This document shows, piece by piece, positions 1-7,441 of a stretch of DNA of 22,220 nt. Within the stretch, counting starts at the first letter, position 1. The number at the start of each line of letters is the position of its first letter. The notes under the pieces were generated by a model. The model was not told where the DNA came from. It did not search any database and saw only the letters and a list, made by a program, of their open reading frames with translations. A program made the translations under genes and the position numbers. The stretch spans positions 1 through 22,220 of the forward strand of contig CAKRNG010000031.1 of NCBI GenBank assembly GCA_934370925.1, in the 5' to 3' direction. The stretch is from an uncultured Lacticaseibacillus sp. (GTDB lineage: Bacteria; Bacillota; Bacilli; Lactobacillales; Lactobacillaceae).

Positions 1-9
1 TCGGCCCAT

Positions 10-70
10 AAAAAAACTCCTTCCTCGGCAGACAAGCTTTAATTATTTGCTTGTCTACCTCAGTAGGAGT
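10..70 (-). terminator. Rho-independent terminator for the EAL gene pair
   Basis: On the minus strand the arms at 70-49 and 37-16 pair over about 20 positions with a few internal mismatches. The inner 11 base pairs are continuous apart from one wobble. The hairpin is followed by seven T residues (plus-strand A run at 10-16). It lies about 90 nt downstream of the first EAL gene stop and faces the right way to end the two-gene transcript. The plus-strand side has no T-tract, so it should act in one direction only. Confidence 0.85.
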
Positions 71-76
71 ATACCC

Positions 77-149
77 TCCCGAACTTAGGATTTATGCGTG
101 TCTTATTTTATATACCAGGGCAAAACCGTCTTCTGGCGCAACCTCGTAG
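77..149 (+). pseudogene. Short fragment homologous to the gene at the window's right end
   Basis: Positions 111-145 match the reverse complement of 22146-22180 at 32 of 35 bases. Read in the corresponding frame both give LYTxAKPSSGAxS, and several differences are silent, so the segment once coded for protein. Here the frame is closed by TAG at 147-149, whereas the other copy continues for about 35 more residues. A 17-bp exact direct repeat (TCCCGAACTTAGGATTT, 77-93 and 22201-22217) adjoins the homology. I read it as a decayed partial copy. The EAL terminator overlaps the region just upstream, so a functional gene here is unlikely. Confidence 0.5.
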
Positions 150-159
150 ATTCCCACTA

Positions 160-843
160 TCAGTCGTTGTTAACGGATATTTCCTTGAACACTTCAGGCT
201 TCAAGGGGCGGGAGAAGAAGTAGCCTTGGCCGCGGTTGATGCCAAAGCGGTTCGCTAGGGCAACATCTGCCTCGTTCTCGATGCCTTCGAACGTGAAGAG
301 CATCTGCTGGTCTTCCGCCTGGTTAAACCAGAAGTTCAGGGATTCGATATCCTTGGGAGAGGTACTGTTTGCCCGTTCGCGGATGTTTTGCAGAGCAAAC
401 TTGATGGTGTTGACGTACGGGAGAAGGTCTTTGACTTCATCGTATAGGTTATCGGAACCAACATCATCGATGGCAATCATAATGCCGGCTGCACGGTAAA
501 CAGCACTCATCTCACGGAGAACGTCAAAGTCGGGTGTTGCGACGAGTTCGACGGTTAGCTGCTTGGGGACCATGTTTTTGTTGACGAAGCTGGTTAAGGC
601 CTTGGCAACATCAGGGTTTGCAAACTGCTTGTTAGTGAGATTAATGCTGACGTGTTTATCATTCAGCTTCTTGATGGCTGATGAGAGCAAGTCAATCAAG
701 AGGTCTGCGGATAATTCGTAAGTACGGGGAGTAATCCAATGGTTCTCGGCTTTGTCCCATTCGCGGAGCAAAAGTTCATAAACAATCACGCGCTTGCTGG
801 AGATGTTCTCAATTGGTTGCGCGAAATATTGGTAAGTTGCCAT
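160..843 (-). CDS. Stand-alone EAL-domain protein (cyclic-di-GMP family, partly degenerate)
   Basis: This 227-residue soluble protein is a single EAL domain with no signal peptide or membrane segment. The family hydrolyses cyclic di-GMP to pGpG. Family residues present are E23 (YELLLR, the EAL site), N68, E99, D126-D127, K148, E186 (FEGIE) and Q206 (GQGYFF). Three features depart from active enzymes: the usual second Glu of the E-x-x-E strand is A102, loop 6 reads DDVGSD instead of DDFGTG, and K-I-D reads K-F-A. Activity may therefore be low or lost, leaving a ligand-binding or protein-contact role. The ATG is preceded by an AGAAAGAAGG-type site. It lies 71 bp downstream of a close paralogue on the same strand, so the two are probably co-transcribed. 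No GGDEF protein is visible in this window. Confidence 0.88.
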   Translation of the reverse strand: MATYQYFAQPIENISSKRVIVYELLLREWDKAENHWITPRTYELSADLLIDLLSSAIKKLNDKHVSINLTNKQFANPDVAKALTSFVNKNMVPKQLTVELVATPDFDVLREMSAVYRAAGIMIAIDDVGSDNLYDEVKDLLPYVNTIKFALQNIRERANSTSPKDIESLNFWFNQAEDQQMLFTFEGIENEADVALANRFGINRGQGYFFSRPLKPEVFKEISVNND

Positions 844-914
844 CGAGTGACCTTCTTTCTTAGTAAATCAATTGCGGTAAGGTGGCACTCGAGGTGCTTA
901 AAACAATTGCTTAA

Positions 915-1598
915 CTAAATGACAGATGAGACGTTGTTATGGAAGACTTCTGGTTCTAGCGGCCGGGAGAAGAAGTATCCTTGCCCGCGGGTGATGCCAA
1001 AGCGAGTTGCTAAATCGAAGTCGTCCTTGGTTTCAATTCCCTCAAATGTGAAGAGCATTTGTTGTTCTTCCGCCTGGTTGAACCAGAAGTTGAGGGCTTC
1101 AATATCTGACTTGTTTGCTTTCTTCTCAGCTGCGCGTACATTCTGAAGCGCAAACTTGATGGTGTTGACGTATGGGAGGAGCTTTTTGACGTCCTCGTAC
1201 ATATTATCTGACCCAACGTCGTCAATAGCAAGCATAACTCCCGCAGCGCGGTATTCAGTGCTGATGCGCTTTAAAACGTCGAAGTCAGGATTATCAATCA
1301 GTTCAACGGTCAGTTGCCGGGGAACCATGTGGGCGCGAACAAAATCCGTAATGGCGTGCATGATGTCGAGGTTGGCAAACTGCTTGTTGGTTAGGTTGAT
1401 ACTGACGTGGTGATTGTCTAGCTTTTCGATGGCATCTTGGAGGAGGTGAACCAGGGTCGCAGCTGGTAAATCGAATTGTGTGGGAATTACCCATTTTTGC
1501 GTGGTTTCATTCCATTCGCGCAGAAGCAGTTCATAAAGAATAATGCGTTTCGTCGATATATTCTCAATGGGTTGTGCAAAATAACTGTATCGATTCAT
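915..1598 (-). CDS. Stand-alone EAL-domain protein, tandem paralogue
   Basis: This protein also has 227 residues and aligns without gaps to its neighbour at 160-843; by eye roughly two thirds of positions are identical, so the pair arose by tandem duplication. The same family residues are kept (E23, N68, E99, D126-D127, K148, E186, Q206) and the same ones are changed: loop 6 is DDVGSD and K-I-D is K-F-A. The second Glu of the E-x-x-E strand is Asp here (VELID). Shared loss of the same residues suggests it predates the duplication. The start ATG (1598-1596) has a GGGAGG site 7-8 nt upstream. It is the promoter-proximal gene of the pair and is divergent from the drug exporter at 2027. Confidence 0.88.
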   Translation of the reverse strand: MNRYSYFAQPIENISTKRIILYELLLREWNETTQKWVIPTQFDLPAATLVHLLQDAIEKLDNHHVSINLTNKQFANLDIMHAITDFVRAHMVPRQLTVELIDNPDFDVLKRISTEYRAAGVMLAIDDVGSDNMYEDVKKLLPYVNTIKFALQNVRAAEKKANKSDIEALNFWFNQAEEQQMLFTFEGIETKDDFDLATRFGITRGQGYFFSRPLEPEVFHNNVSSVI

Positions 1599-2026
1599 GA
1601 AACGTGCCTCCCAACAAGATTTTAATCGTTAAGCATTAATGATTACATTATGCCACCATAAGCACGCGAAACACAGAACTTTCGTGCAACTTTATAAAAG
1701 GGGTAATAACGTGTTATTCAAAGTCAATAGATATATTACCATAAAAAGACCGTAGTTTAGTGCTTTGCGTGACTTTTTTGAACACTGCATCGAGAGAATT
1801 ACGGCGCCTGTGAGTGGCAAAAAAGCAAAAAATAGTTTTTTAAAGCGGTTGTATCAAATGGTCTGCGCAATGGGTATTCGATTGAGGATGTGTCGGTGTG
1901 GATAAATAAAAGTGGTGCCAAGATAAAAGGTTAGCGAAAATAGCTTGGGAAAACTTGTGCCAATTTATTTTGCGGTGCAAGATGTAAGTTGGCTTTGCAC
2001 CATTTTACATAGAAAGAAGAAGTGTT
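1599..2026. other. Divergent intergenic region with two inverted repeats
   Basis: This 428-bp gap should hold promoters for the EAL pair (leftward) and the exporter (rightward). I see a perfect inverted repeat AATAAC-GT-GTTATT at 1705-1718. A second one, GGTGCAA/TTGCACC, has arms at 1974-1980 and 1995-2001 and sits just before the exporter start, where a drug-responsive repressor could bind. Neither promoter is clear: TTGTGC (about 1955) with a weak -10 is the best rightward candidate. A 32-codon stretch without a start codon (1836-1934) is probably chance or a gene remnant. Confidence 0.4.
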
Positions 2027-3505
2027 GTGTCTAAAAGAAAAGTTGCAATTGTGACGTTTGCTCTACTGCTCTCTAATGCGATGGGGGGCATTGATAGTAC
2101 CATCGTGAATACGGCGATGCCCGCAATCATTGCTGATTTACACGGGATTGAGTTAATGGGGTGGATTGTCGCCATCTTCCTGCTTGGAACGGCAATCAGT
2201 ACGCCACTTTGGAGTAAGTTGGGTGAACGTCTTGGAAACAAACTGGCCTACGAATTGGCGGCGGTGTTCTTCGTAGTCGGCTCCTTCCTGCAGGGGATGG
2301 CGCCCAACATGCCGTTCCTGATTCTGGCACGTGCGGTGGCTGGATTGGGGAACGGGGGGATGGTTTCGCTCCCATATATAATATACGCAGAATTGTACGC
2401 AAATCCCCGTCAGCGCATGAAAGTTTTGGGCTTAGTTTCGGCTAGCTTCAGCACGGCGACCATCATTGGCCCGCTGCTTGGTGGCTGGATTGTGGATGTG
2501 ATCAGTTGGCACTGGATTTTTTACATCAACGTGCCGATTGGTCTAGCGTCAGCGTTCATGGTGCAAGGATTCTTTCAGGAGAAGAAGCGTGCCCGCAAAA
2601 CGGCACCGGTGGATTATGTGGGGGCCGTGCTCCTCTCACTCGGTCTCATCCTATTGTTGTCCGCAACGGAGATGATTGGGGCGACCACTGTGCCTATCTT
2701 GGTTGGAATGTTTGTCCTGGGCTTTGTTCTGTTGGCAGGGCTGGTGAAGGTGGAAACCCGTGCCGCAGACCCCATCATTCCGGCACGGCTGTTTAAGAAT
2801 CGCGACTTGGTGGTCGACTTCTTGCTATTCACCATTATCTGGGGTGCCTTCATGGGCTTCGTCGTTTATGCGCCGATGTGGGCACAAGCGTTACTGGGCG
2901 TGAGCGCGTTGGTCGGTGGGGCAACCCAAATTCCGGGCTCCTTCACGAACTTTGGTGGTTCTGGTCTCGTTGCGCCACTACGGAATTATCTGAGCCCGCA
3001 AAAAGTAATTGCGCTTGGCACGTGGACGCTTGTTGCAACGTTTATCATCATGGTCTGCATGGGTCAGCACGGTGCGTACGGATGGCTTTTAGTGGCTGCC
3101 GCACTGGAAGGTTTCGGGAACGGGATGTGCTTCAATGAATTGCAGGTGAAGGTGCAACAAGACGCTGCCTTTCAGGACGTGCCGGTCGCGACATCGTTCA
3201 GTTACCTGATACGCATGCTGAGTCAGACCTTCACCACCGCCATCTTCGGCATCATCATGAACCACGCCCTGCGTGCAGGTGTCGCTGCGAGTGGTGGCAA
3301 GATTACCATGAAGATGATGAATAAATTGAGCGACGCGGGCAGTTCAGTCGGTCTGCCTCAGACACTGCTCCCCCAGATGCGCACCATTATGTTTAACGGG
3401 TTGCATAACATCATGCTGCTGGGCCTCGCATTGATGCTGGTCGCCGCCGCGATTAACTTGTGGGCGTTGCGTAAGGAAGGTCGGGGGAAAACTGAAAAAA
3501 TTTGA
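2027..3505 (+). CDS. MFS multidrug exporter, DHA2 (EmrB/QacA) 14-TM family
   Basis: This 492-residue, very hydrophobic protein is expected to expel drugs or other small hydrophobic compounds in exchange for protons at the cytoplasmic membrane. It has the family's length and about 14 hydrophobic segments. The motif after TM2 reads STPLWSKLGERLGNK (family G-x-L-a-D-r-x-G-r-k). The antiporter motif C in TM5 reads GPLLGGWIVD, followed by the typical W-HWIFYINVPIG. TM1 carries SNAMGGIDSTIVNTAMPAI, like the family's LD-x-TIVNVALP. The start is GTG at 2027 with AGAAAGAAG about 7 nt upstream. No regulator gene adjoins it, but an inverted repeat (1974-2001) lies just before the start. Substrate cannot be told from sequence. 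Confidence 0.9.
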   Translation: MSKRKVAIVTFALLLSNAMGGIDSTIVNTAMPAIIADLHGIELMGWIVAIFLLGTAISTPLWSKLGERLGNKLAYELAAVFFVVGSFLQGMAPNMPFLILARAVAGLGNGGMVSLPYIIYAELYANPRQRMKVLGLVSASFSTATIIGPLLGGWIVDVISWHWIFYINVPIGLASAFMVQGFFQEKKRARKTAPVDYVGAVLLSLGLILLLSATEMIGATTVPILVGMFVLGFVLLAGLVKVETRAADPIIPARLFKNRDLVVDFLLFTIIWGAFMGFVVYAPMWAQALLGVSALVGGATQIPGSFTNFGGSGLVAPLRNYLSPQKVIALGTWTLVATFIIMVCMGQHGAYGWLLVAAALEGFGNGMCFNELQVKVQQDAAFQDVPVATSFSYLIRMLSQTFTTAIFGIIMNHALRAGVAASGGKITMKMMNKLSDAGSSVGLPQTLLPQMRTIMFNGLHNIMLLGLALMLVAAAINLWALRKEGRGKTEKI

Positions 3506-3657
3506 TGCGCAATTTGAGATGGATGGCGTAATTCTATAAATTTATTTTTTAACGACCTGTAAATAGGGACGTAACAAAAATGTATTAATTACAGTTTGTA
3601 ATTTTATAACGAGCCAAAAAACGGCGGTTATCTTATTGGAACAAGGAGAGCTAATGA

Positions 3658-3747
3658 ATGGGTCGTAAATGGTCACTATACCAATGCACTTCAGTCAGCA
3701 ACGTGCGTTATTTATACTTTTATCCCCGGTTGTCGCCCCAAAATTAG
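3658..3747 (+). CDS. Possible 29-residue leader peptide, aromatic-rich
   Basis: This short ORF begins at ATG 3658, nine bases after AGGAG, and ends at TAG 3745-3747. Six of its 29 residues are aromatic, including Y-L-Y-F-Y at positions 18-22. It lies upstream of a terminator that precedes the pilus operon, the position of a leader peptide. An overlapping alternative start at 3654 would give only MNGS, with slightly shorter spacing from the same ribosome binding site. Coding cannot be shown from one sequence; treat as a candidate. Confidence 0.25.
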   Translation: MGRKWSLYQCTSVSNVRYLYFYPRLSPQN

Positions 3748-3855
3748 CATGCTAAACTCACATAGTTGGCTCGGGGGAACCAGCGGGAGGGTTACGCTTC
3801 TGTTTAGACAGGGGCGCATTATAGCTTTAATTTTAGACTGACAATTATCAATGTC

Positions 3856-3893
3856 GGGAGTTTGCCAACTTAATTTGGTGAACTCCCTTTTTT
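3856..3893 (+). terminator. Intrinsic terminator before the pilus operon (possible attenuator)
   Basis: Arms 3856-3868 and 3875-3887 form a 13-bp stem (two G-T wobbles) with a 6-base loop, followed by TTTTTTATTTT. It ends 50 bases before the TTG start of the adhesin gene. It either closes transcription from the exporter or attenuates transcription started near 3615. Confidence 0.88.
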
Positions 3894-3942
3894 ATTTTCA
3901 TGGGTAACGAAGAAGGTACGGGAAGATTCGGGGGGGATACTC

Positions 3943-6900
3943 TTGAACAACTTTAAGAAGGCTGCAGGAGTTAGCATCGCGATGATGATGCTGTTTCTGT
4001 TACTACAACTGATTACGAGTAGTGCGCCGACACGGTTGACGGGGGCGGAAGCGGCTGCGGCACCAACTGATATTTCTAAGAATGTGACCTGGGAGACGCC
4101 GACACTCGAGTTTGAGGATAGCAAGGGGAACAAAATCGAGGGAACGGATGTCCTGATTGAGGACATGGTCAAGATTAACTATAACTGGCAAATTCCAAAT
4201 TCCGCAAAGTCAGGTGATTACTTTACGTTTAAACTCCCTGATACGATTACAGCAGTTTCTGAGGAGGGGAGTCTTGACGGTTACGGGACTTATAAAGTAA
4301 CAGCAGATGGAACGGTGACAATTACCCTGAGTGACATGGCGGATGCAGAAGACGGAATCAAACTGCATTTCACGTACGGGCACGGGAAGTTAAACTTCAC
4401 GGAACTGGGTAATAAAACGGTCGAAATTCCGATCGGGGACGAAGATTCAGCTGAGGTACCCATTACAATTATCCCACCAGACAACGGTGAGATTACGAAA
4501 AAAGGTCAAGTTATCGGTGATGGTGGTAAGCAGACGTGGACAATTAACGCCAATCTTGAAGAAAAGGAAATGGCGAATGCCTGGATTGAAGAAGATCCAG
4601 ATGCAGAAATAAAATATGATTCAGTCAAGATAACAACGGCAACAGTTGATGTGAAGGGTGATGTGACGCCAACTGATACCGTGTTGACGGAGGGGACTGA
4701 TTACACCGTTGAGAATGGCAACATTCACTTTATAGGGGCATATCAGAATACAACAGATGCATTTCAGATTACCTATAATACGGTACTGACGGATCCCAAC
4801 ACGGCACTGACTAAAAATGTAAACAACACGGCAAAGTTACACTACGATGGGGGCGACACGCCATCGACACCGTCTGTAAATGTCTATATTAATTACAAAC
4901 CGCATGAAATGTTGAGCAAGTCACTTGTGACTACATCAGATAGTAATCAGGATTACACCTGGCAAGTCATCTATAATGCCTCTAGCACCGAGGTTTCGGC
5001 TGATACAAAACTGACTGACACGCTCGGAAAGAATCAAACGTTCATCATGAGTGGACAGACGGATGGCGGTATTCAGGTTCAGTATGGTGTTATTTGGGAC
5101 GGAACGAGTGATGTTCAAGTCGACGGTTCAGTACCTGCATTGGCTGCCGGTACCGATTATGATGTGACGTATAGTGATGATAAAACAAAAATGTACATCA
5201 CGTTGAAGCACGAGATTAGTCGGCCGCTTGTGATAACGTATCAAAGCCATGTAGATGGTGATGTGCCATCAGGTGGACTGGATATCGACAACACGATTGA
5301 TGATGGTCATAATCCCACAACAGACACCGGGCATGTCACCCCATATGAAGTGAATCCGGGTTTGGGAAAGCGTCTGAAGGATGTTAACCAGAGCCAGACT
5401 GCTGCTAGTTGGGAAATTGACGTTAATCAAAATCACGAGAAGGTTAATGGCTACTATTTCTGGGACACATTACCGGACGGACTTACGCTGGATAAGGATT
5501 CAGTGAAGGTTGTCGACGTCGATAAGAATAACGAAGAAGTCACAAGTGGTTATACAATCGATGAAAATTTACCGACTGCTGAAGAAGCGACGGCAATGAA
5601 TCTCAATGGTAATTACAGTTCAAAAAAAGGATTCTCAATTCGATTCAATAATCAAATTACGGATCATTATTTGATTTCGTACAGCACGAATATTGAAGCT
5701 GGGGCGACCGAGGTTGACGACAATGTTGTCGATGATCCATATGGTGGTCACGCGCAAGCGGGTATTCCGCTGCTAACGGATTACAAAGTTGGGGAACAAG
5801 ATACAACGGATGGTACGTTGACCTGGAAAATGTACGTTAATACGAACGGAAGCACCTTAAAGAGTGATGCCGTTTTAACTGATAAGATTACTGCAGATCA
5901 GACATATGTGCCGGGCTCCGTTAAGGTTTACACGGCGGACAAAACGACGGACCTCAATCATTTCCAACCTGAAGAAGAAGTTACATCGGCGTTCAGTTCC
6001 GCCATTACAGAACCTAGTGATACGAATGACCAGACGTTATCTGTGTCATTCCCAGAAGGTAGCACGGAAACCTACTGTGTTGAGATCAAGACGCGACCGT
6101 CCATGGTTGGCACTGACTTGGATCAGTGGGGAAATCCAGTCGCAACCAATTATTCAGACACAGGGCACTTCACGAATGGTGGAAATGAAACGGACTTGCC
6201 ATCGGGGGATGTTCCTTACCAGACAACGGGTAAGATGCTTGATAAAACGAACTGGGTTGACCCTGACAATGCGTCGAATATGGACTGGCGGGTGACTGTG
6301 AACCAGGCACAAGCTGAGGTGAAAGACTTAACAATCACGGACGTGGCCAGCGCAAACCAAGTTGTCGACTTGAGCTCCTTTACCATTAAGCGGGCATTTT
6401 TAAGCGAGTACGATAACAATGTGCTCAATGACCAGCCGAACGAAGCAAAGTATCCAGAATTGATGGGGCAGACAGAAGACGCGTGGACCCTCGTTGAAGG
6501 ACAAGATTACAGTATTGAGAAGACAATTGATTCTACAACTGGGAATACGACGATTACGATTAAGTTCTTGAAAACAATTAATGAATCATACTTCATTGAT
6601 TATCAGAGTACGCCTGTTTCTGGAACATCCGTTACGAACTCGGTGAAATTGACGGGGACGAATGTGACGACTGAGGTTGATAAGACGTTGAAGGATATCC
6701 CTATCACCATCTCTGGTGGGGGCGGGGACGGTATCGTGGGTAATATCACGGTACACAAGCAAGATGCAGATGATGCGTCAACGTCTCTGGCTGGTGCGAA
6801 ATTCCAGCTCGTTCCGGAAAATGGTAATCCGCGAGAGGCAACAACGGATGATGACGGGAACATCGTTTGGGGCAGCTTAGTGAGCGGCATCTACCACCTT

Positions 6901-7440
6901 ATTGAAACGAAGGCGCCTGATGGTTATCTGATAAATCCAGAATACGCAGGCGACGGTAAAAAGCTGCAAATTGATTTCACAGACAGTAACTTGAAGGATT
7001 ACACCTACAGCGCCACTGTTAAGGATTCGAAAAACCAATCAGCCGTTCGTTTGGTTAAAACAGATGCGTCAACGGGAAGAACGTTGAAAGGTGCCGTTTT
7101 CGACCTCTACCGCAAAGGCACGGACACGCCCGTGAAGACAGACCTGAAGACGGATAAGAACGGGCAAATCAACGTAACTGATTTGGCGCTCGGAACCTAT
7201 TACTTCGTTGAGACGAAGGCACCGGCAGGATATGAGTTGGATAGTCAGCGTCAAGAAGTAACGGCGACGGCTGACAATACAACGGATAAGCCGGCAGAAA
7301 TCACGGTCACCAACAAACCGAAAACAATCTTGCCGTTTACGGGTGGACGAGGTGCGGGTCCGTGGTTAATTGTTGGCTTACTAGGAACCGCGTTGGCAGG
7401 TATCGCCTTCCACATTCGTAAAGAACGGGAGGTGATGTAA
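3943..7440 (+). CDS. Large LPXTG pilus tip adhesin with repeated adhesin modules and two Cna_B-type domains
   Basis: This 1165-residue cell-wall protein is the probable pilus tip. A signal peptide (residues 1 to about 38, cleavage near AEAAAA) is followed by beta-rich modules of the collagen-binding or fibrinogen-adhesin kind. Five copies show a W-x-(I/V/M)-x-x-N core at W199, W340, W490, W628 and W782, spaced about 140-155 residues, each followed by a D-x-L/I-rich strand. A Gly-rich hinge (about 925-930) leads to two Cna_B/SpaA-type domains (about 934-1020 and 1034-1120). Both carry E-boxes, YHLIETKAPDGY and YYFVETKAPAGY, that favour internal isopeptide bonds. The sorting signal is LPFTG (1130-1134), a hydrophobic helix and a basic tail. 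Start is TTG 3943 after a G-rich site. No von Willebrand A/MIDAS motif is seen, unlike SpaC of L. rhamnosus GG. Ligand unknown. Confidence 0.88.
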   Translation: MNNFKKAAGVSIAMMMLFLLLQLITSSAPTRLTGAEAAAAPTDISKNVTWETPTLEFEDSKGNKIEGTDVLIEDMVKINYNWQIPNSAKSGDYFTFKLPDTITAVSEEGSLDGYGTYKVTADGTVTITLSDMADAEDGIKLHFTYGHGKLNFTELGNKTVEIPIGDEDSAEVPITIIPPDNGEITKKGQVIGDGGKQTWTINANLEEKEMANAWIEEDPDAEIKYDSVKITTATVDVKGDVTPTDTVLTEGTDYTVENGNIHFIGAYQNTTDAFQITYNTVLTDPNTALTKNVNNTAKLHYDGGDTPSTPSVNVYINYKPHEMLSKSLVTTSDSNQDYTWQVIYNASSTEVSADTKLTDTLGKNQTFIMSGQTDGGIQVQYGVIWDGTSDVQVDGSVPALAAGTDYDVTYSDDKTKMYITLKHEISRPLVITYQSHVDGDVPSGGLDIDNTIDDGHNPTTDTGHVTPYEVNPGLGKRLKDVNQSQTAASWEIDVNQNHEKVNGYYFWDTLPDGLTLDKDSVKVVDVDKNNEEVTSGYTIDENLPTAEEATAMNLNGNYSSKKGFSIRFNNQITDHYLISYSTNIEAGATEVDDNVVDDPYGGHAQAGIPLLTDYKVGEQDTTDGTLTWKMYVNTNGSTLKSDAVLTDKITADQTYVPGSVKVYTADKTTDLNHFQPEEEVTSAFSSAITEPSDTNDQTLSVSFPEGSTETYCVEIKTRPSMVGTDLDQWGNPVATNYSDTGHFTNGGNETDLPSGDVPYQTTGKMLDKTNWVDPDNASNMDWRVTVNQAQAEVKDLTITDVASANQVVDLSSFTIKRAFLSEYDNNVLNDQPNEAKYPELMGQTEDAWTLVEGQDYSIEKTIDSTTGNTTITIKFLKTINESYFIDYQSTPVSGTSVTNSVKLTGTNVTTEVDKTLKDIPITISGGGGDGIVGNITVHKQDADDASTSLAGAKFQLVPENGNPREATTDDDGNIVWGSLVSGIYHLIETKAPDGYLINPEYAGDGKKLQIDFTDSNLKDYTYSATVKDSKNQSAVRLVKTDASTGRTLKGAVFDLYRKGTDTPVKTDLKTDKNGQINVTDLALGTYYFVETKAPAGYELDSQRQEVTATADNTTDKPAEITVTNKPKTILPFTGGRGAGPWLIVGLLGTALAGIAFHIRKEREVM

Positions 7441-7441
7441 G

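Larger units (their letters stand above)
3506..3942 (+). promoter_or_regulatory. Long structured leader upstream of the pilus operon
   Basis: This 437-bp gap has several regulatory-looking parts. A perfect inverted repeat AATTACA-GTT-TGTAATT (3587-3603) abuts TATAAC (3605-3610), a possible -10 element overlapped by an operator. A good AAGGAGAG site (3643-3650) precedes two ATGs (3654 and 3658). A 12-bp palindrome TTAGCATGCTAA lies at 3744-3755, and a strong terminator at 3856-3893. AGTTGGC (3764-3770) is exactly complementary to GCCAACT (3864-3870) inside the terminator's left arm, so an anti-terminated fold is possible. No terminator closer to the exporter gene was found, so the hairpin may simply end that transcript instead. 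Confidence 0.45.

Noticed and set aside
1836..1934. 32-codon open stretch between TAG codons (reads ...GYSIEDVSVWINKSGAKIKG)
   Set aside because: It looks protein-like but has no start codon or binding site and is preceded directly by a stop. At most it is a remnant I cannot identify.
3600..3900. Possible cyclic-di-GMP riboswitch before the pilus operon, suggested by the nearby EAL genes
   Set aside because: The conserved GEMM segments (CACGCACAGGGCAAACC and GGGACGCAAAGCC) are absent.
3900..3956. Short ORF starting at ATG 3900 overlapping the adhesin start in another frame
   Set aside because: It begins in the terminator's T-rich tail with no ribosome binding site, and its end overlaps the adhesin's first codons.
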